Source of the DNA: Nymphaea colorata
Lineage: Eukaryota; Streptophyta; Magnoliopsida; Nymphaeales; Nymphaeaceae
Direction: 5' to 3'
Assembly: GCF_008831285.2 (NCBI RefSeq)
Contig: NC_045138.2
Span: 36,261,115 to 36,325,114, forward strand
Length of the DNA: 64,000 nt
Below the pieces are notes generated by a model. It saw only the letters and a program-made list of their open reading frames with translations, made no database searches and was not told where the DNA came from. The translations under genes and the position numbers were made by a program. The number at the start of each line of letters is the position of its first letter. Position 1 is the stretch's first letter. Below, piece by piece: positions 17,514 to 27,699 of this stretch.

Positions 17514-18430
17514 GTAAAACATTGTGGATTGCAGCTACATGAAATTTTCCATAATTTCTTCCTGAGACATATATGTTTGTGCCAAAGTATCTCCCCTGGC
17601 TTGCCTCTCAGAAGACGAGTTAGACAATCTCCTTATCAAATTGGAAGAGAAAGCCATAATTTCATGTCCCACCTCACCATGCCTTTCGTTCATCATATTC
17701 GCTGAGAAAGAACAAAGAAAAAAAAAAGAAGATAGAAAGGAAGAGATTCTGGGGCAGGCAGGGCTTCTGATACACTCATAATTTCATGTCCCACCTCACC
17801 TCACCATCCCATCCATCTTCACAGTTCACACCATCTCCAAAGGAAAATTATTGGTCCATTATTCGTTCTCCGCGTCGTGCTCTCACTGTTGTGGTTGTCC
17901 AATAATTTTCTAAAATAGCGTATCCAATTTTTTTCACAGGCATCATACCAAATGCGCCGATCGGTTGCCGGAGACGATATTCCGGCCGTTTTTTCATATG
18001 ATGAAGAGAGTTCCGACTACCAAACTTCGACAACAACACCTCCAACGTTGACATACTCTCACGGGGAACGAACGAGTTCAGATTTGGCCAAGGCCTTCAA
18101 CTGGACACTCCTCACAATTTCCTCTTTTTGTTGCTGATAAACTACTTTGAGTTTTCATATGTTTTTCTCATATCTGCTATAATGTTTTCGCTTGGTTTAT
18201 ATGCTACAAACAGATTAATTTTTCAAATATTTTACGAATCATTACAGAATGCTTTGAACTTTCGTGCGTAGGACAGAAGTACATTAAAGTTTGCATTTAT
18301 GATTATGTAATTGCGGTTCAATATAAAAGTTGAGAACAAACACAAAATCATTACATGTATTCATAAACATAAATCGCTAAACAAAATGTACCAAAATATT
18401 GAAAAGAATTCAAAACTCACCAAAATATGC
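14394..18430. other. Intergenic between CIPK and UBC22, no gene supported
   Basis: The first 200 bases are probably the CIPK 3'UTR. Beyond that only short frames occur and none has a recognisable domain. A compound (CA)n(TA)n run lies at 17457-17508. A roughly 24-base motif with core CATAATTTCATGTCCCACC is present near 17655 and again near 17778. A GC-richer patch near 15780-16080 looks like old transposon DNA but shows no diagnostic motif. Confidence 0.5.
17457..17508. repeat. Compound (CA)n(TA)n microsatellite
   Basis: About 11 CA units run directly into about 15 TA units in intergenic DNA. Confidence 0.9.
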
Positions 18431-18910
18431 TTCACAAGGGATCTCACAAGAGTCCCTAGCGACCACCAATAAAGTGGTCACGTGACCATCACTCCTTCAC
18501 AGTAAGGTCCACACTGCACACTTTGCCACCGTTGATCATCAGAGTGGACGGTCCCGATGCCAACTTGAGACGACCGTTGGTTGGAATATATATATATATA
18601 AAGAGACCCGACTACCGGCTCAGATCCAATCGGCTCCAAATCGGATTGGTCCCACCGACCCGAACCGTGTATCGTGTCGGTGGGTGCTGGATCCACCACG
18701 ACAGCGGGACGCTTGGCAGGGGTCCGGCCGTTGTGAGGGTGCAGCTCCCGAGGAGTAAATGTGATTAAAGTCTTAGGATATATTCGTAATTGTGATCAAT
18801 TTCAAAACCGGCCCTTTTCCGGACTCGCCCTAACACAATGCAGCGCAATTAAATTGAAGTTTCACGTCCGTTAAGCGAGAAAAAAAGCCCAAAGGGGGAG
18901 CGAAGGAAGA

Positions 18911-18917
18911 TATAAAT
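18911..18917 (+). promoter_or_regulatory. Candidate TATA box of UBC22
   Basis: TATAAAT in a purine-rich context, about 30 bases before a CT-rich stretch (TTCTTAATATCTCTCTCC) that would suit a plant transcription start near 18945. It lies 125 bases upstream of the 5'UTR donor at 19042. Confidence 0.5.
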
Positions 18918-18944
18918 CCGAAGCGCGTCGGGTTGTCCTTGGTC

Positions 18945-20866
18945 TTTCTTAATATCTCTCTCCAGATCTCTTCAATCGAACTGAAGGAGGACAGGGAGTC
19001 CGAAATTTCTCCCCTCTGATTTTCTTCGCTGATCCTTCTTGGTGAGTCTTCTTCATCCCCTTTCTTCAGATTTTGTCGTAATTTATTATGTAGTTTTTAA
19101 TTATTTTGGGATCCTGAGTTTTTTTTTTCAGAGGAAGGATGCTTCTGTCACTTATGTGACGGGCATCTGTGGTGGTCCTTGGTTTTTACTGGGGCTTCAG
19201 ATTTGACCTTTGGTTTCCTAAGTCGGTCTTTCTTTTCATATTTAGGGATTAGTGAGTTTTTTTTTAAATATAATTTCTTTTTTAAATGAAGTCGATCTTC
19301 CCTAGTTTTTCCTCTTTCATCGAGACTGGGATTTTGATTTAGAGTTGTAAAATTTTCTTTAGCCATTGTATCTTTCGTTAACTTCACAGGGTTCGTCTGC
19401 AAAGAATTTGCCCTGCTCTTCTTGAGCTGAGCTTTGATGTAAATTTTGTCTATCCCTTTTTCTCGAAAATCTTGGAGTAGAGTTTCTGCTTGCTCCCGAG
19501 ATGCTGCTGCTCTTGGCCCTTCTTTTAAAAAGATTTGATGTGGGCACTTTCTTAATGTGGTTTACTCGTTTAATTTGGCTTATGGATGATCTTTTTAATC
19601 TGTCGGACTTTCTTCTTCGGAGATCGAAATTTGATCTGCATTTTTCTTGGTTCCTTTTCTCATGGATATATTGACAATTTAATTTTCCTTGGCATGAAGG
19701 AACACGATATTTTTGGGTGCTTCAGTTTCTTCCATTTTTGTGGTTGTCTGTGGCTGGGTGTTTACTTTTGTCGGACATTCTTTCTCGTCTTGATTGGGAG
19801 TTTTAATCTGTACATCCATCTGCATTTGTACTTTGTACTAATGTTTGGATGTAGGTGGTGAACGATTACCACAGTTACTGTCATGTTTCTTCATTGATTG
19901 GTCTTTGCTTTAGTATGACTTCCCATTAAGAAAAAGCTTTTTCCGTTTCGATTGAAGCATCTCTCTTTTGAACGTAGCTATTATTGTTTGCGTTTAATTA
20001 AGTTAAATCAGTTTCTTCCTGTACTTGGTTTGTATTGTAATTTGTACCACATTCTCGTCGGTAGAAATGTTTCTCCTCAAGAGAAAAAAATTGTTCAATT
20101 ATTTTGATCATCAATCTGCTGATTGTTTTACTAACTTTAAGTTGCACTTTCTATCTATTAGGCGTTTGTTGTTGATGGAAGTATTCTCCTTATATTGGTA
20201 GCTATTCATATAGACATAAAAGAATGGGGGGTTCTTCTGCCTGAAGCAAGCAGTAGCGTTTGTGTCATTGAATGATGGCCATCAGCATGGTTGTTTTCTG
20301 TTTCACTTTCTACAAGTGCATTGAAAGGAATCTTTAGTAGTCAAGTGTGCTAGGCGGGCCTAGGAGGTGTCTCTTCAGAGGGGCCTAGGCCGCACGTATG
20401 TGGTTCAAAACAATATATAAAACTTTAAAAAAAAAGAAAGGACTAGAAGGAAGAAGGAGAAGAAGAATAGAAAAACAACAAAAGGGAAAAAACGCATAAG
20501 AAAAACAATGAGAAAGGGTAAAAGTAGTAGAAGAAAAAAGTAGGGGAAAAAGGTAAAAGTAGGTTGTGTTGGTCTTTCTAGCAGGTTCTAAGACTAACTG
20601 GTTGCATTCACTGTTGATATATTCCCTTTTGGTTTAAGGAGGGCAATAATATCAGTGTTTTTGTTGTTTATTTGTTTGGCAGACATTTTTTTGTTCTTCC
20701 ATATGTCCACTTATTGTATTATGTGCATTCAATAATTAGTTTGTGCATGCAGGTTGGATATTTGCTTGGAACTATAAAAGGACGTTGTCTCTTCGGAAGC
20801 GAGTTTCACTATCTGCCTGAACCAGATTTTCTTGCAAGCATCTGCTTTTCCTTCCCATGGTAATGT
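18945..20866 (+). other. UBC22 5'UTR exons with 1.7-kb leader intron
   Basis: A CT-rich leader exon ends at 19041 with donor GGTGAGTC, a near-consensus plant donor. The intron is T-rich and ends at an acceptor TGCATGCAG at 20752. The second exon, 20753-20869, carries about 114 leader bases and then the ATG. Long leader introns commonly raise expression of plant housekeeping genes, which would fit, but that is inference. The transcription start is approximate. Confidence 0.7.
20345..20570 (+). repeat. Polypurine-cored dispersed element, copy A
   Basis: Begins with GTGCTAGGCGGGCCTAGG and a second GGGCCTAGGCC, then runs into about 130 bases of almost pure purine. A related copy lies in the opposite orientation inside UTP11 near 57.5-57.7 kb. 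It sits in the UBC22 leader intron. I do not recognise the family and ends are approximate. Confidence 0.5.
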
Positions 20867-23585
20867 CTTGGTTGCTTGTTGCACTGTGCACTTTTGGCCT
20901 GTATAAATTATCTGTTATCACGAAGTGACACATATAAATATCAGATGCTTTATCTGTCTTTAAAAGCTGCTCTGACATTAAATATGGCTTGTTTTAGGCT
21001 ACTAATGAAAATCTCCCCCCTAATGTAATAAAAGAACTTGCAAAGGAGCTCAAACATCTTGATGAGAGCCCACCAGAAGGCATTAAAGTGATAGTGAATG
21101 ATGATAACTTTTCAACAATATTTGCTGATATCGAAGGCCCAGGTATACTTAATTAGATGAAAGGATGTTATCACCTATTTTTGTGTGTGTGTTTGCTAGT
21201 GTGTCTTGTTCAATGAGAAATCAAACCAATCCCCTTCTGAATTGATTGATGGTGCAGCTGGAACTCCATACGAAAATGGTGTTTTTCGTATGAAACTCGT
21301 TCTATCCCACGAATTTCCCCATTCACCTCCAAAAGGTGAGCTGGTATTCATCTACTTTGGCTTTTTTTTTTTCCCACACAAATTAGTTCAAATATTAATT
21401 TGGATTGTATAGCTTTTCTATTTCCTACTTTTATCTTTTGATGAAAGTGACTTATTCTTTGTATAATATAGGTTATTTCCTTACCAAAATATTTCATCCA
21501 AATATTGCAACTAATGGGGAGATTTGTGTCAATACACTGAAGAAGGACTGGAATCCAAGCCTTGGACTTCGTCATGTTTTGATTGTAAGTAGCTTCATTT
21601 TTAAAACGTTTTTCTTGTGCCTCTGTCTCCAAAATTTTGAAGTGTCTTCTAGTTGGCATGGATCAATGACACTGCACAATTTTATGGCTTCTGTTAGTTG
21701 ATGCAGTGAGTTGCTTCCCTTCTAGTGAAAAATAAGTTTCCTCAACTAATTCACCTTATGGTTTGATGTAAAATATAGGTGGTGAGGTGCTTGTTAATTG
21801 AGCCATTTCCAGAATCAGCTCTAAATGAACAGGCTGGCAAGATGCTTCTTGAAGATTATGAGGAGTATGCACGTCATGCACGGTGTGTAGTGATCTTTAA
21901 TTGGTTTTTGTTAGGTGAAATTAACCTGTTTCCTTTTCCACCTGGTGTTACTAACTGCTTCATGTTATGCATTTTATGTGGGACAATTTGATAGCATCAT
22001 TTCCTGTTCAATAGATTACTATCAACATAGGTATCTGATAAAGGCTACCATGCCAATATTGGTTCTTTTTGGATCAGATTTGGATCAGACTCAGTTCTTT
22101 ATAATATTTTATGGGAAAAGTGTGGCTGTTTTATACTTTTATTCTTATTTTGCCATTGTTTTCAACTGTATTTGAATTGGTTGATGCATCATTTGTGAAG
22201 TCGAATTGTTTTGCTTCATTTTTTTTGGATGATGCATGATTATATATGTATACCTTGCTGTACACATTTTCTAAAATTGCCTTGTCCAAATCCATACCGC
22301 CATACGGACTCCTATACGATTTAGGTAATGTTTTCACAAGATTTTATGTTACGTGTTTATTTGAGTTGTGCTTAATTTTGTTTACTGGTTTAGTACTAGT
22401 TCTTTGACACAAAGGCCAGTAATACAAAAACTCTTCGGACATTTTCACATGATTTAGTATTCTGTTTAAGGAAACCTTGCTTAACTGAATAATCATAATC
22501 TGGGTAATAAGCAAATGGCCTAGCACTGCGATTTAGTTTGACCTATTATTTTGTTGAAAATACTGAGTTTTTATTTTCTACTCATATACTAAACCTCTCC
22601 GCCCTTGATGGCAAGTTTGTCTTTAACATGCTATAGCTATGCAACATAGTTGAACTAAAACTTAAAACATTTTTTAGTCTCATTTATTGTTGCATTCTGT
22701 CCTGCATTGTTGTGAACAGAAAAAATTATATTTTTTTATTACCAAAAGGCATTATTGATTTATTTTTCTTTGCAAAAATTGTGCTGTTTTCTCGTTTAGA
22801 AGGAAGAAATGTGTGATTCCGTAACTTTTGATTTACACAGTTGTGGCTGATGAGTTGGTTCAAGCTGGATCTTTATTCACCTACCTCGTTAAAGCTCTAA
22901 TTGATTTAACTTTCACTGATTTCTGTTATAGTATTGGTACTTCTTTCCTTTTGCTTCTCCATGTAGAAGTTGTTTGCAGCATAGCTTTTCTTGGCATAGG
23001 GTTCAAGCTGGATCTTTATTCACCTACCTCGTTAAAGCTGTAATTGATTTAACTTTCACTGATTTCTGTTTATAGTATTGGTACTTTTTCCCTTTTGGCT
23101 TCTTCATGTAGAAGTTGTTTGCAACATAGCTTTTCTTGGCATGGTTTCTAAATTTCAAAAATTTGTGATGTTTGTCTGCCACCGCTGTCGTTGATCATCA
23201 TTTGATGGGTAATCTTCGTAGGCTCTACACGGGAATTCATGCGAGGCCCAGACCCAAGCCAAAAGCTGCGGCAATCTCTGAATCTACTACCGCCCTTAAT
23301 GTTTCACAAACAAACAAAGCTGCGGCAATCTCTGAATCTACTACCGCCCTTAATGTTACACAAACAAACACAGTTGTGGCTGATGCTGCGCCGACTCCAT
23401 CTCCACTTGGTCCCTGCTTGAGTGCCAAAGGAAATTGTGGTCAAGACCCAAACATTAATCCGAGTTCAGCCACGGGACCTGCAGCGATTGGGGCATCAGC
23501 CTTCAATAAGAAGGAAGTGATGTCTAAAGTTCAGGCTGACAAGAAGAAAATGGACGCCAGAAAGAAGAGTCTGAAGAGATTGTAA
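20867..23585 (+). CDS. UBC22: Ubiquitin-conjugating enzyme E2, UBC22 / UBE2S type
   Basis: Coding exons are 20867-20869 (ATG only), 20998-21142, 21258-21335, 21472-21584, 21779-21882 and 23222-23585, giving 268 residues. A non-coding first exon ending at 19041 and a 1.7-kb 5'UTR intron (19042-20752) precede them. The protein is the plant counterpart of UBE2S, the E2 that extends Lys11-linked ubiquitin chains on APC/C substrates; Arabidopsis UBC22 starts with the same ATNEN residues. Visible are HPN (84-86), the catalytic Cys94 in [12 protein letters not shown], and a long basic tail ending KKSLKRL, matching the C-terminal LR tail that docks on APC/C in UBE2S. The start was chosen because the exon ending ...CCC-ATG joins in frame to GCT-ACT-AAT. 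An 18-residue segment (162-179) is repeated directly (180-197), which explains why the protein is longer than the Arabidopsis one. Confidence 0.94.
22858..23143 (+). repeat. 143-bp tandem duplication in UBC22 intron 6
   Basis: Copy 1 is 22858-23000 and copy 2 is 23001-23143. Both start GTTCAAGCTGGATCTTTATT and end around CTTTTCTTGGCAT. They differ at only a handful of positions, so the duplication is recent. It lies about 80 bases before the last exon. Confidence 0.9.
23262..23369 (+). repeat. 54-bp in-frame tandem duplication in UBC22 exon 7
   Basis: Copy 1 is 23262-23315 and copy 2 is 23316-23369. The encoded units are [18 protein letters not shown] and [18 protein letters not shown]. Only one or two bases differ, so the event is recent, and it keeps the frame. 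The [11 protein letters not shown] motif is present once in the Arabidopsis protein as I recall it. Confidence 0.93.
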
Positions 23586-24840
23586 TAAATGGGGAAGATA
23601 AAGGAAGGCAATATTTCGAACGGCAAAGTTGGCCTGTTAGATATGGAAGTTGCAAGGAGACGAAGAAATTTAATGCAATTCATTTAATTATCGGACCAAT
23701 TATTTTCCGTCCATTATTTAGTGAAATTAAGGAATTGCTCATATATGCATGACCACAGTTTCCTGTACTGCGGATGCTATCTGGTTCCCAACGGTACCCA
23801 AAAATGGATTACCTCATCTACAGTAGAACATTTTCGTGGAACTTTTGACGAACCTCGTAATCAAATGCTTTTCCCTGTGCGTTCTTTAATATAAGAACGT
23901 CGACTATATACAGATGGAGCAAATGGGACATGCTAGGTAGTCTATAATTTTAACTTCATATGATATCTCTTCTACGTCGAGATGGCAAGTTGGCGTCGAG
24001 GTGCTGCATTTCACAGTTAAATTATAGTCCACACTTTTTAGGATATAGGAACTGAAGAGAACCATACTTCTCGGCAGGAGGTAATCAGGTGACCGTTATT
24101 GAGCTCAACGTCCCGATCAGCAGTGTATCCGAGAAGCGTAGAGTTCAAGCTAACTACTAAAATACGTTATATCCTGAATCGCCCAAGGAAATTGCGGAGG
24201 CATGATAAATGGATATGCTGTCGTTTGCTACAGCATTATCCCCAGGGTCTCAGTCTCCAGAAACATGACAATTAGACGCGCAGCAAGGGGCAAATATGGC
24301 AGGCTGCCAACTTGTATGGAATACCTTTTATTTCTTGATTTTTTAATAATTTAAATACCTTTTGGTTTTAGAATAACAAGGCCAACACAACTACACAAAC
24401 ACAGAATGAAATATGAACCACGATACAGCCCGATCCAACACATCATGCAGGGAAGGAAGCGAGTCTCATCCGCTGGGGTGCGAGATGCTGGAGACCTTGA
24501 AACAGACAATCTCTTCTGTCTTACTGAGTCTGGCTTATCGCCTGTGCCAGTGGAGCACAGACCTAAAATAATCAAAACTCAAAACGCACCACTCCCTTTT
24601 AGGCGCCAGACGGGGAAAACCAACTCACGCAGCATCTTTGACATTTAGTACACAAAGTCCAGACGTGCTTCGCATGCCAAAAGAAATAGGATTAGGGGTT
24701 CAAATAAAAATTTCAGCAGTCGTCAGAATTCAGAAGGACAGGAGAAGGAACAAAAGAAAAACACGAAAATAAGCATCAACGTCCCCGTTTTGGACAGACC
24801 CCTTCTGATTCATTTTTCCAACCTACAGAACATGGCAAAC
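23586..24840. other. Convergent gap between UBC22 and calmodulin 3' ends
   Basis: Contains the probable UBC22 3'UTR (roughly 23586-23900). The right part holds no supported gene. A run of 23 A at 24845-24867 closes the gap; it lies downstream of the calmodulin stop on the minus strand. Frames seen here are short and unlike any family I know. Confidence 0.45.
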
Positions 24841-25058
24841 TTCCAAAAAAAAAAAAAAAAAAAAAAAGAAAACCCCATGCCCACACCTCAAATTATGAAA
24901 AAGCGAAAGACTATCATGAACAAAGAGAAGTACGTAGAAATGACACCACTCACAGGACCAAAGAGAAATAGAAAAGGCTACCAGAGAAAGAGACTCTACC
25001 AAGACTGAACCACTATGCATAATGAAATTACAATTTCATCTGCTGCTCTGCTTCCTCC

Positions 25059-27337
25059 TCACTTGGCCATCATGACCTTGACAAACTCCTCGTAGTTGAT
25101 CTGGCCATCACCGTCCACATCGGCCTCGCGAATCATCTCGTCCACCTCCTCGTCAGTGAGCTTCTCACCAAGGTTGGTCATCACATGGCGCAGCTCCGCA
25201 GCAGAGATGAAGCCGTTCTGGTCCTTGTCGAAGACCCGGAAAGCCTCCTTGAGCTCCTCCTCGGAGTCCGTGTCCTTCATCTTCCTGGCCATCAGGTTGA
25301 GGAACTCTGGGAAGTCGATGGTACCGTTTCCATCAGCATCGACCTCGTTGATCATGTCTTGCAGCTCTGCCTCCGTTGGGTTCTGACCCAGCGACCGCAT
25401 GACAGTTCCCAGCTCCTTGGTCGTGATGCAACCTGTGCCCATTTTGAACAGGCAAAAATCAGCGGAGTTGATCTTACCAGACAATTCAAATATTTGATGC
25501 ACCATTCTTGAAAATTAAACCAAGACAGTCTTCAAAGACGCCACAAAACCACCTACAGGGACGATGGGACCATTTAGAAGACTTCACATTCATAAGGACA
25601 TCGACGTTCATCTTTCCGAACATGCACCTCTTCAGGTGCCAAGTCACATACATCCAATGATTCAGCGGTTTCTTTCGCGATGGTGAAAACAGTTTCTTGT
25701 TGGCTCCATTAGGTTCTCAAGATGAACGCCTGCTGAAAGGTAAACACAGCACTTCCCAATGGACGACTCTGTCACAGCAACAGACTACACATACCCATGT
25801 CTGTACGACAGAGATTTAAAAATTGGAAATGACTAAACAATTAATCCTAAAACGTGATCCAGGGATTGCAGTTTATGAACTATGTGCATCATACAGACCT
25901 GGGACTGTGGGACAAGGATTAGAAGACATTTTAAATGGTCCAATTGTTTGGAAAAGAAAAACACATTTGATATGAGAAGCACTAGACAAGATTTTAGAAT
26001 ACATGGGTAAGAGAATTTTTGCAAGTAAAACTGTAACGAAGATACTTGGACACGAGTAAGACCGACAAGAAGTTTTCTATAATCTCTCTGAACGATGAGA
26101 ATTTGTCCAAGGAAAAGCTTTTCATTTTAGCCACAAGGTATATCAAAGGACAAAGAACTCAAAAATACAAGGGAAGGCAGGTGAACCAGTAACACGATAA
26201 ATACGCAAAATGATAAAGCACAGCACGTCATTACCACCACGGATTCACAGATCCATAAATGCGAACACCGGAGCAGAAAGAGCCACATCAAGACTGTGCT
26301 TAGGGTCTAAACTATTAAGACTGTGAAACGAAATATCTACAGATTTCTTCGTACCGACGACACTTCGAACAAGGAGTCAACAGCTACCAATGAAATGACG
26401 TCACAGATTTTGCAAACAGCAAAGTGCAGTACTGTGTGATCAAAAAGGAAAATATTAACATCTCTTAATATTTAATCCAATACAATGAGCACATTTAGAT
26501 TAGCCGTTTAATAATAACCGAAATAAAAGAAGCAGTACGGTTATTTTCATCGAACACCAATCATCGAGGCAAGTTTCGATTTTGTGATCCGCATGAACGT
26601 TTAAAATTTTAGCAACTTCGGATGAAATTCTAGAAAGGAACCTCTACTATTCGAGAAAAGCGCCACAAGCACCCCCTTCGTGAGCAATGGAAGGGACCAT
26701 GACAGATGCTTGAATAACAAAATATATCGTATTATTGAAGCAATAATATGGTGGGTATTCCAAAATACCTCCCCTTTAACAGAACATGACTTGGAAATGC
26801 GAGGCACAAATCCAACTCAGAGATCATAGGTTGAAACCTCCAACTATTTCTAAATAATACAGACATGAAGAACGTTCGCTCTAAACCATCTTCTCCAAAT
26901 ACTTCTAATGATCTCAGTAAGTTCGAATGTACAGAAACAATCAAACGTTTTTTCATTTCAGGTATCGAGGAACCACCCGACAGGAACTATCCGCGATACC
27001 TCATACTCCGGTTATCTGCACGGATCTCCTTGGAAAACGAAACACTTCATTAAAAAAGGTCAAGGACATCATCAAACTCGCTTTATTTATAAAGTAATCA
27101 ACCAAGAAAACTAACAAAATTGACATCCGCCGTTATCCACGCATCTATCCTCAATTTTATCATAACCTGCCAAACAAAGCCTAATCGACGCAATAATATT
27201 CAAGGGAAGCATCAAAGCACACATAGAAGAAACTCCTCAACATCCAAAATATGACGCAGACCGTGAATCAACCGCAGTAGCACAAAGTTCCAGAAATTCC
27301 TCGACAAAAAACATCACGAAAAGCCGCAGAGAGCGAG

Positions 27338-27379
<42 letters not shown>

Positions 27380-27457
27380 ACCATCTCCATCCTTGTCGAA
27401 TAGGCTGAAGGCCTCCTTGAATTCGGAGATCTGATCGTCGGTAAGCTGATCCGCCAT
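25059..27457 (-). CDS. CAM7: Calmodulin, CaM7-type
   Basis: Two exons: 27382-27457 (ATG at 27457) and 25059-25432 (stop at 25059), joined at the Gly codon after DKDGD, the position of the single intron in plant calmodulin genes. The product is 149 residues with four EF-hand loops (about 21-32, 57-68, 94-105 and 130-141), all acidic ligands present. It binds Ca2+ and then target enzymes, channels and transcription factors in cytosol and nucleus. The sequence looks identical to Arabidopsis CaM7 as I remember it, including Arg in [12 protein letters not shown]. The intron is 1949 bp and starts with a long (CT)n tract right after the donor. A TATA box fits about 165 bases upstream of the ATG. Because calmodulins are nearly invariant, the isoform number is less certain than the family. 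Confidence 0.97.
27341..27376. repeat. (AG)n microsatellite abutting the calmodulin 5' splice site
   Basis: About 18 AG units on the plus strand, (CT)n in the transcript, starting six bases after the exon-intron border at 27382/27381. The donor itself reads GTGATC. Confidence 0.9.
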
Positions 27458-27619
27458 GTCTGATCTGCAAGATCAAGGGGAAGAAGAAGAAGAAAGGAGA
27501 TCAGCAAAATCTCACGGGAGCGAGCGATCGGAGGATCCTTTCTTTCCCTCTCTGGCTCTTCAAAGCCTCTCTTTCTCGTTTTTTCCTCTTCCTCGCCGAA
27601 ACGCCCGACTGCCGTTGGC

Positions 27620-27627
27620 CTTTTATA
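27620..27627 (-). promoter_or_regulatory. TATA box of the calmodulin gene
   Basis: On the minus strand TATAAAAG lies in a GC-rich promoter, 163 bases upstream of the ATG. A start about 30 bases downstream would give a leader of roughly 130 bases. Confidence 0.7.
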
Positions 27628-27699
27628 CGAACGCGGCTCCGCGCACTGCTTTCTCCTCCCTGGCCCCATTTCTAACCGCGGTTAATTTTAGGCACTAAA

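Noticed and set aside
25433-25505. Open extension of calmodulin exon 2 into its intron with an ATG
   Set aside because: The first EF-hand is supplied by the proper first exon at 27382-27457, which joins at the conserved Gly codon; the extension is intron.
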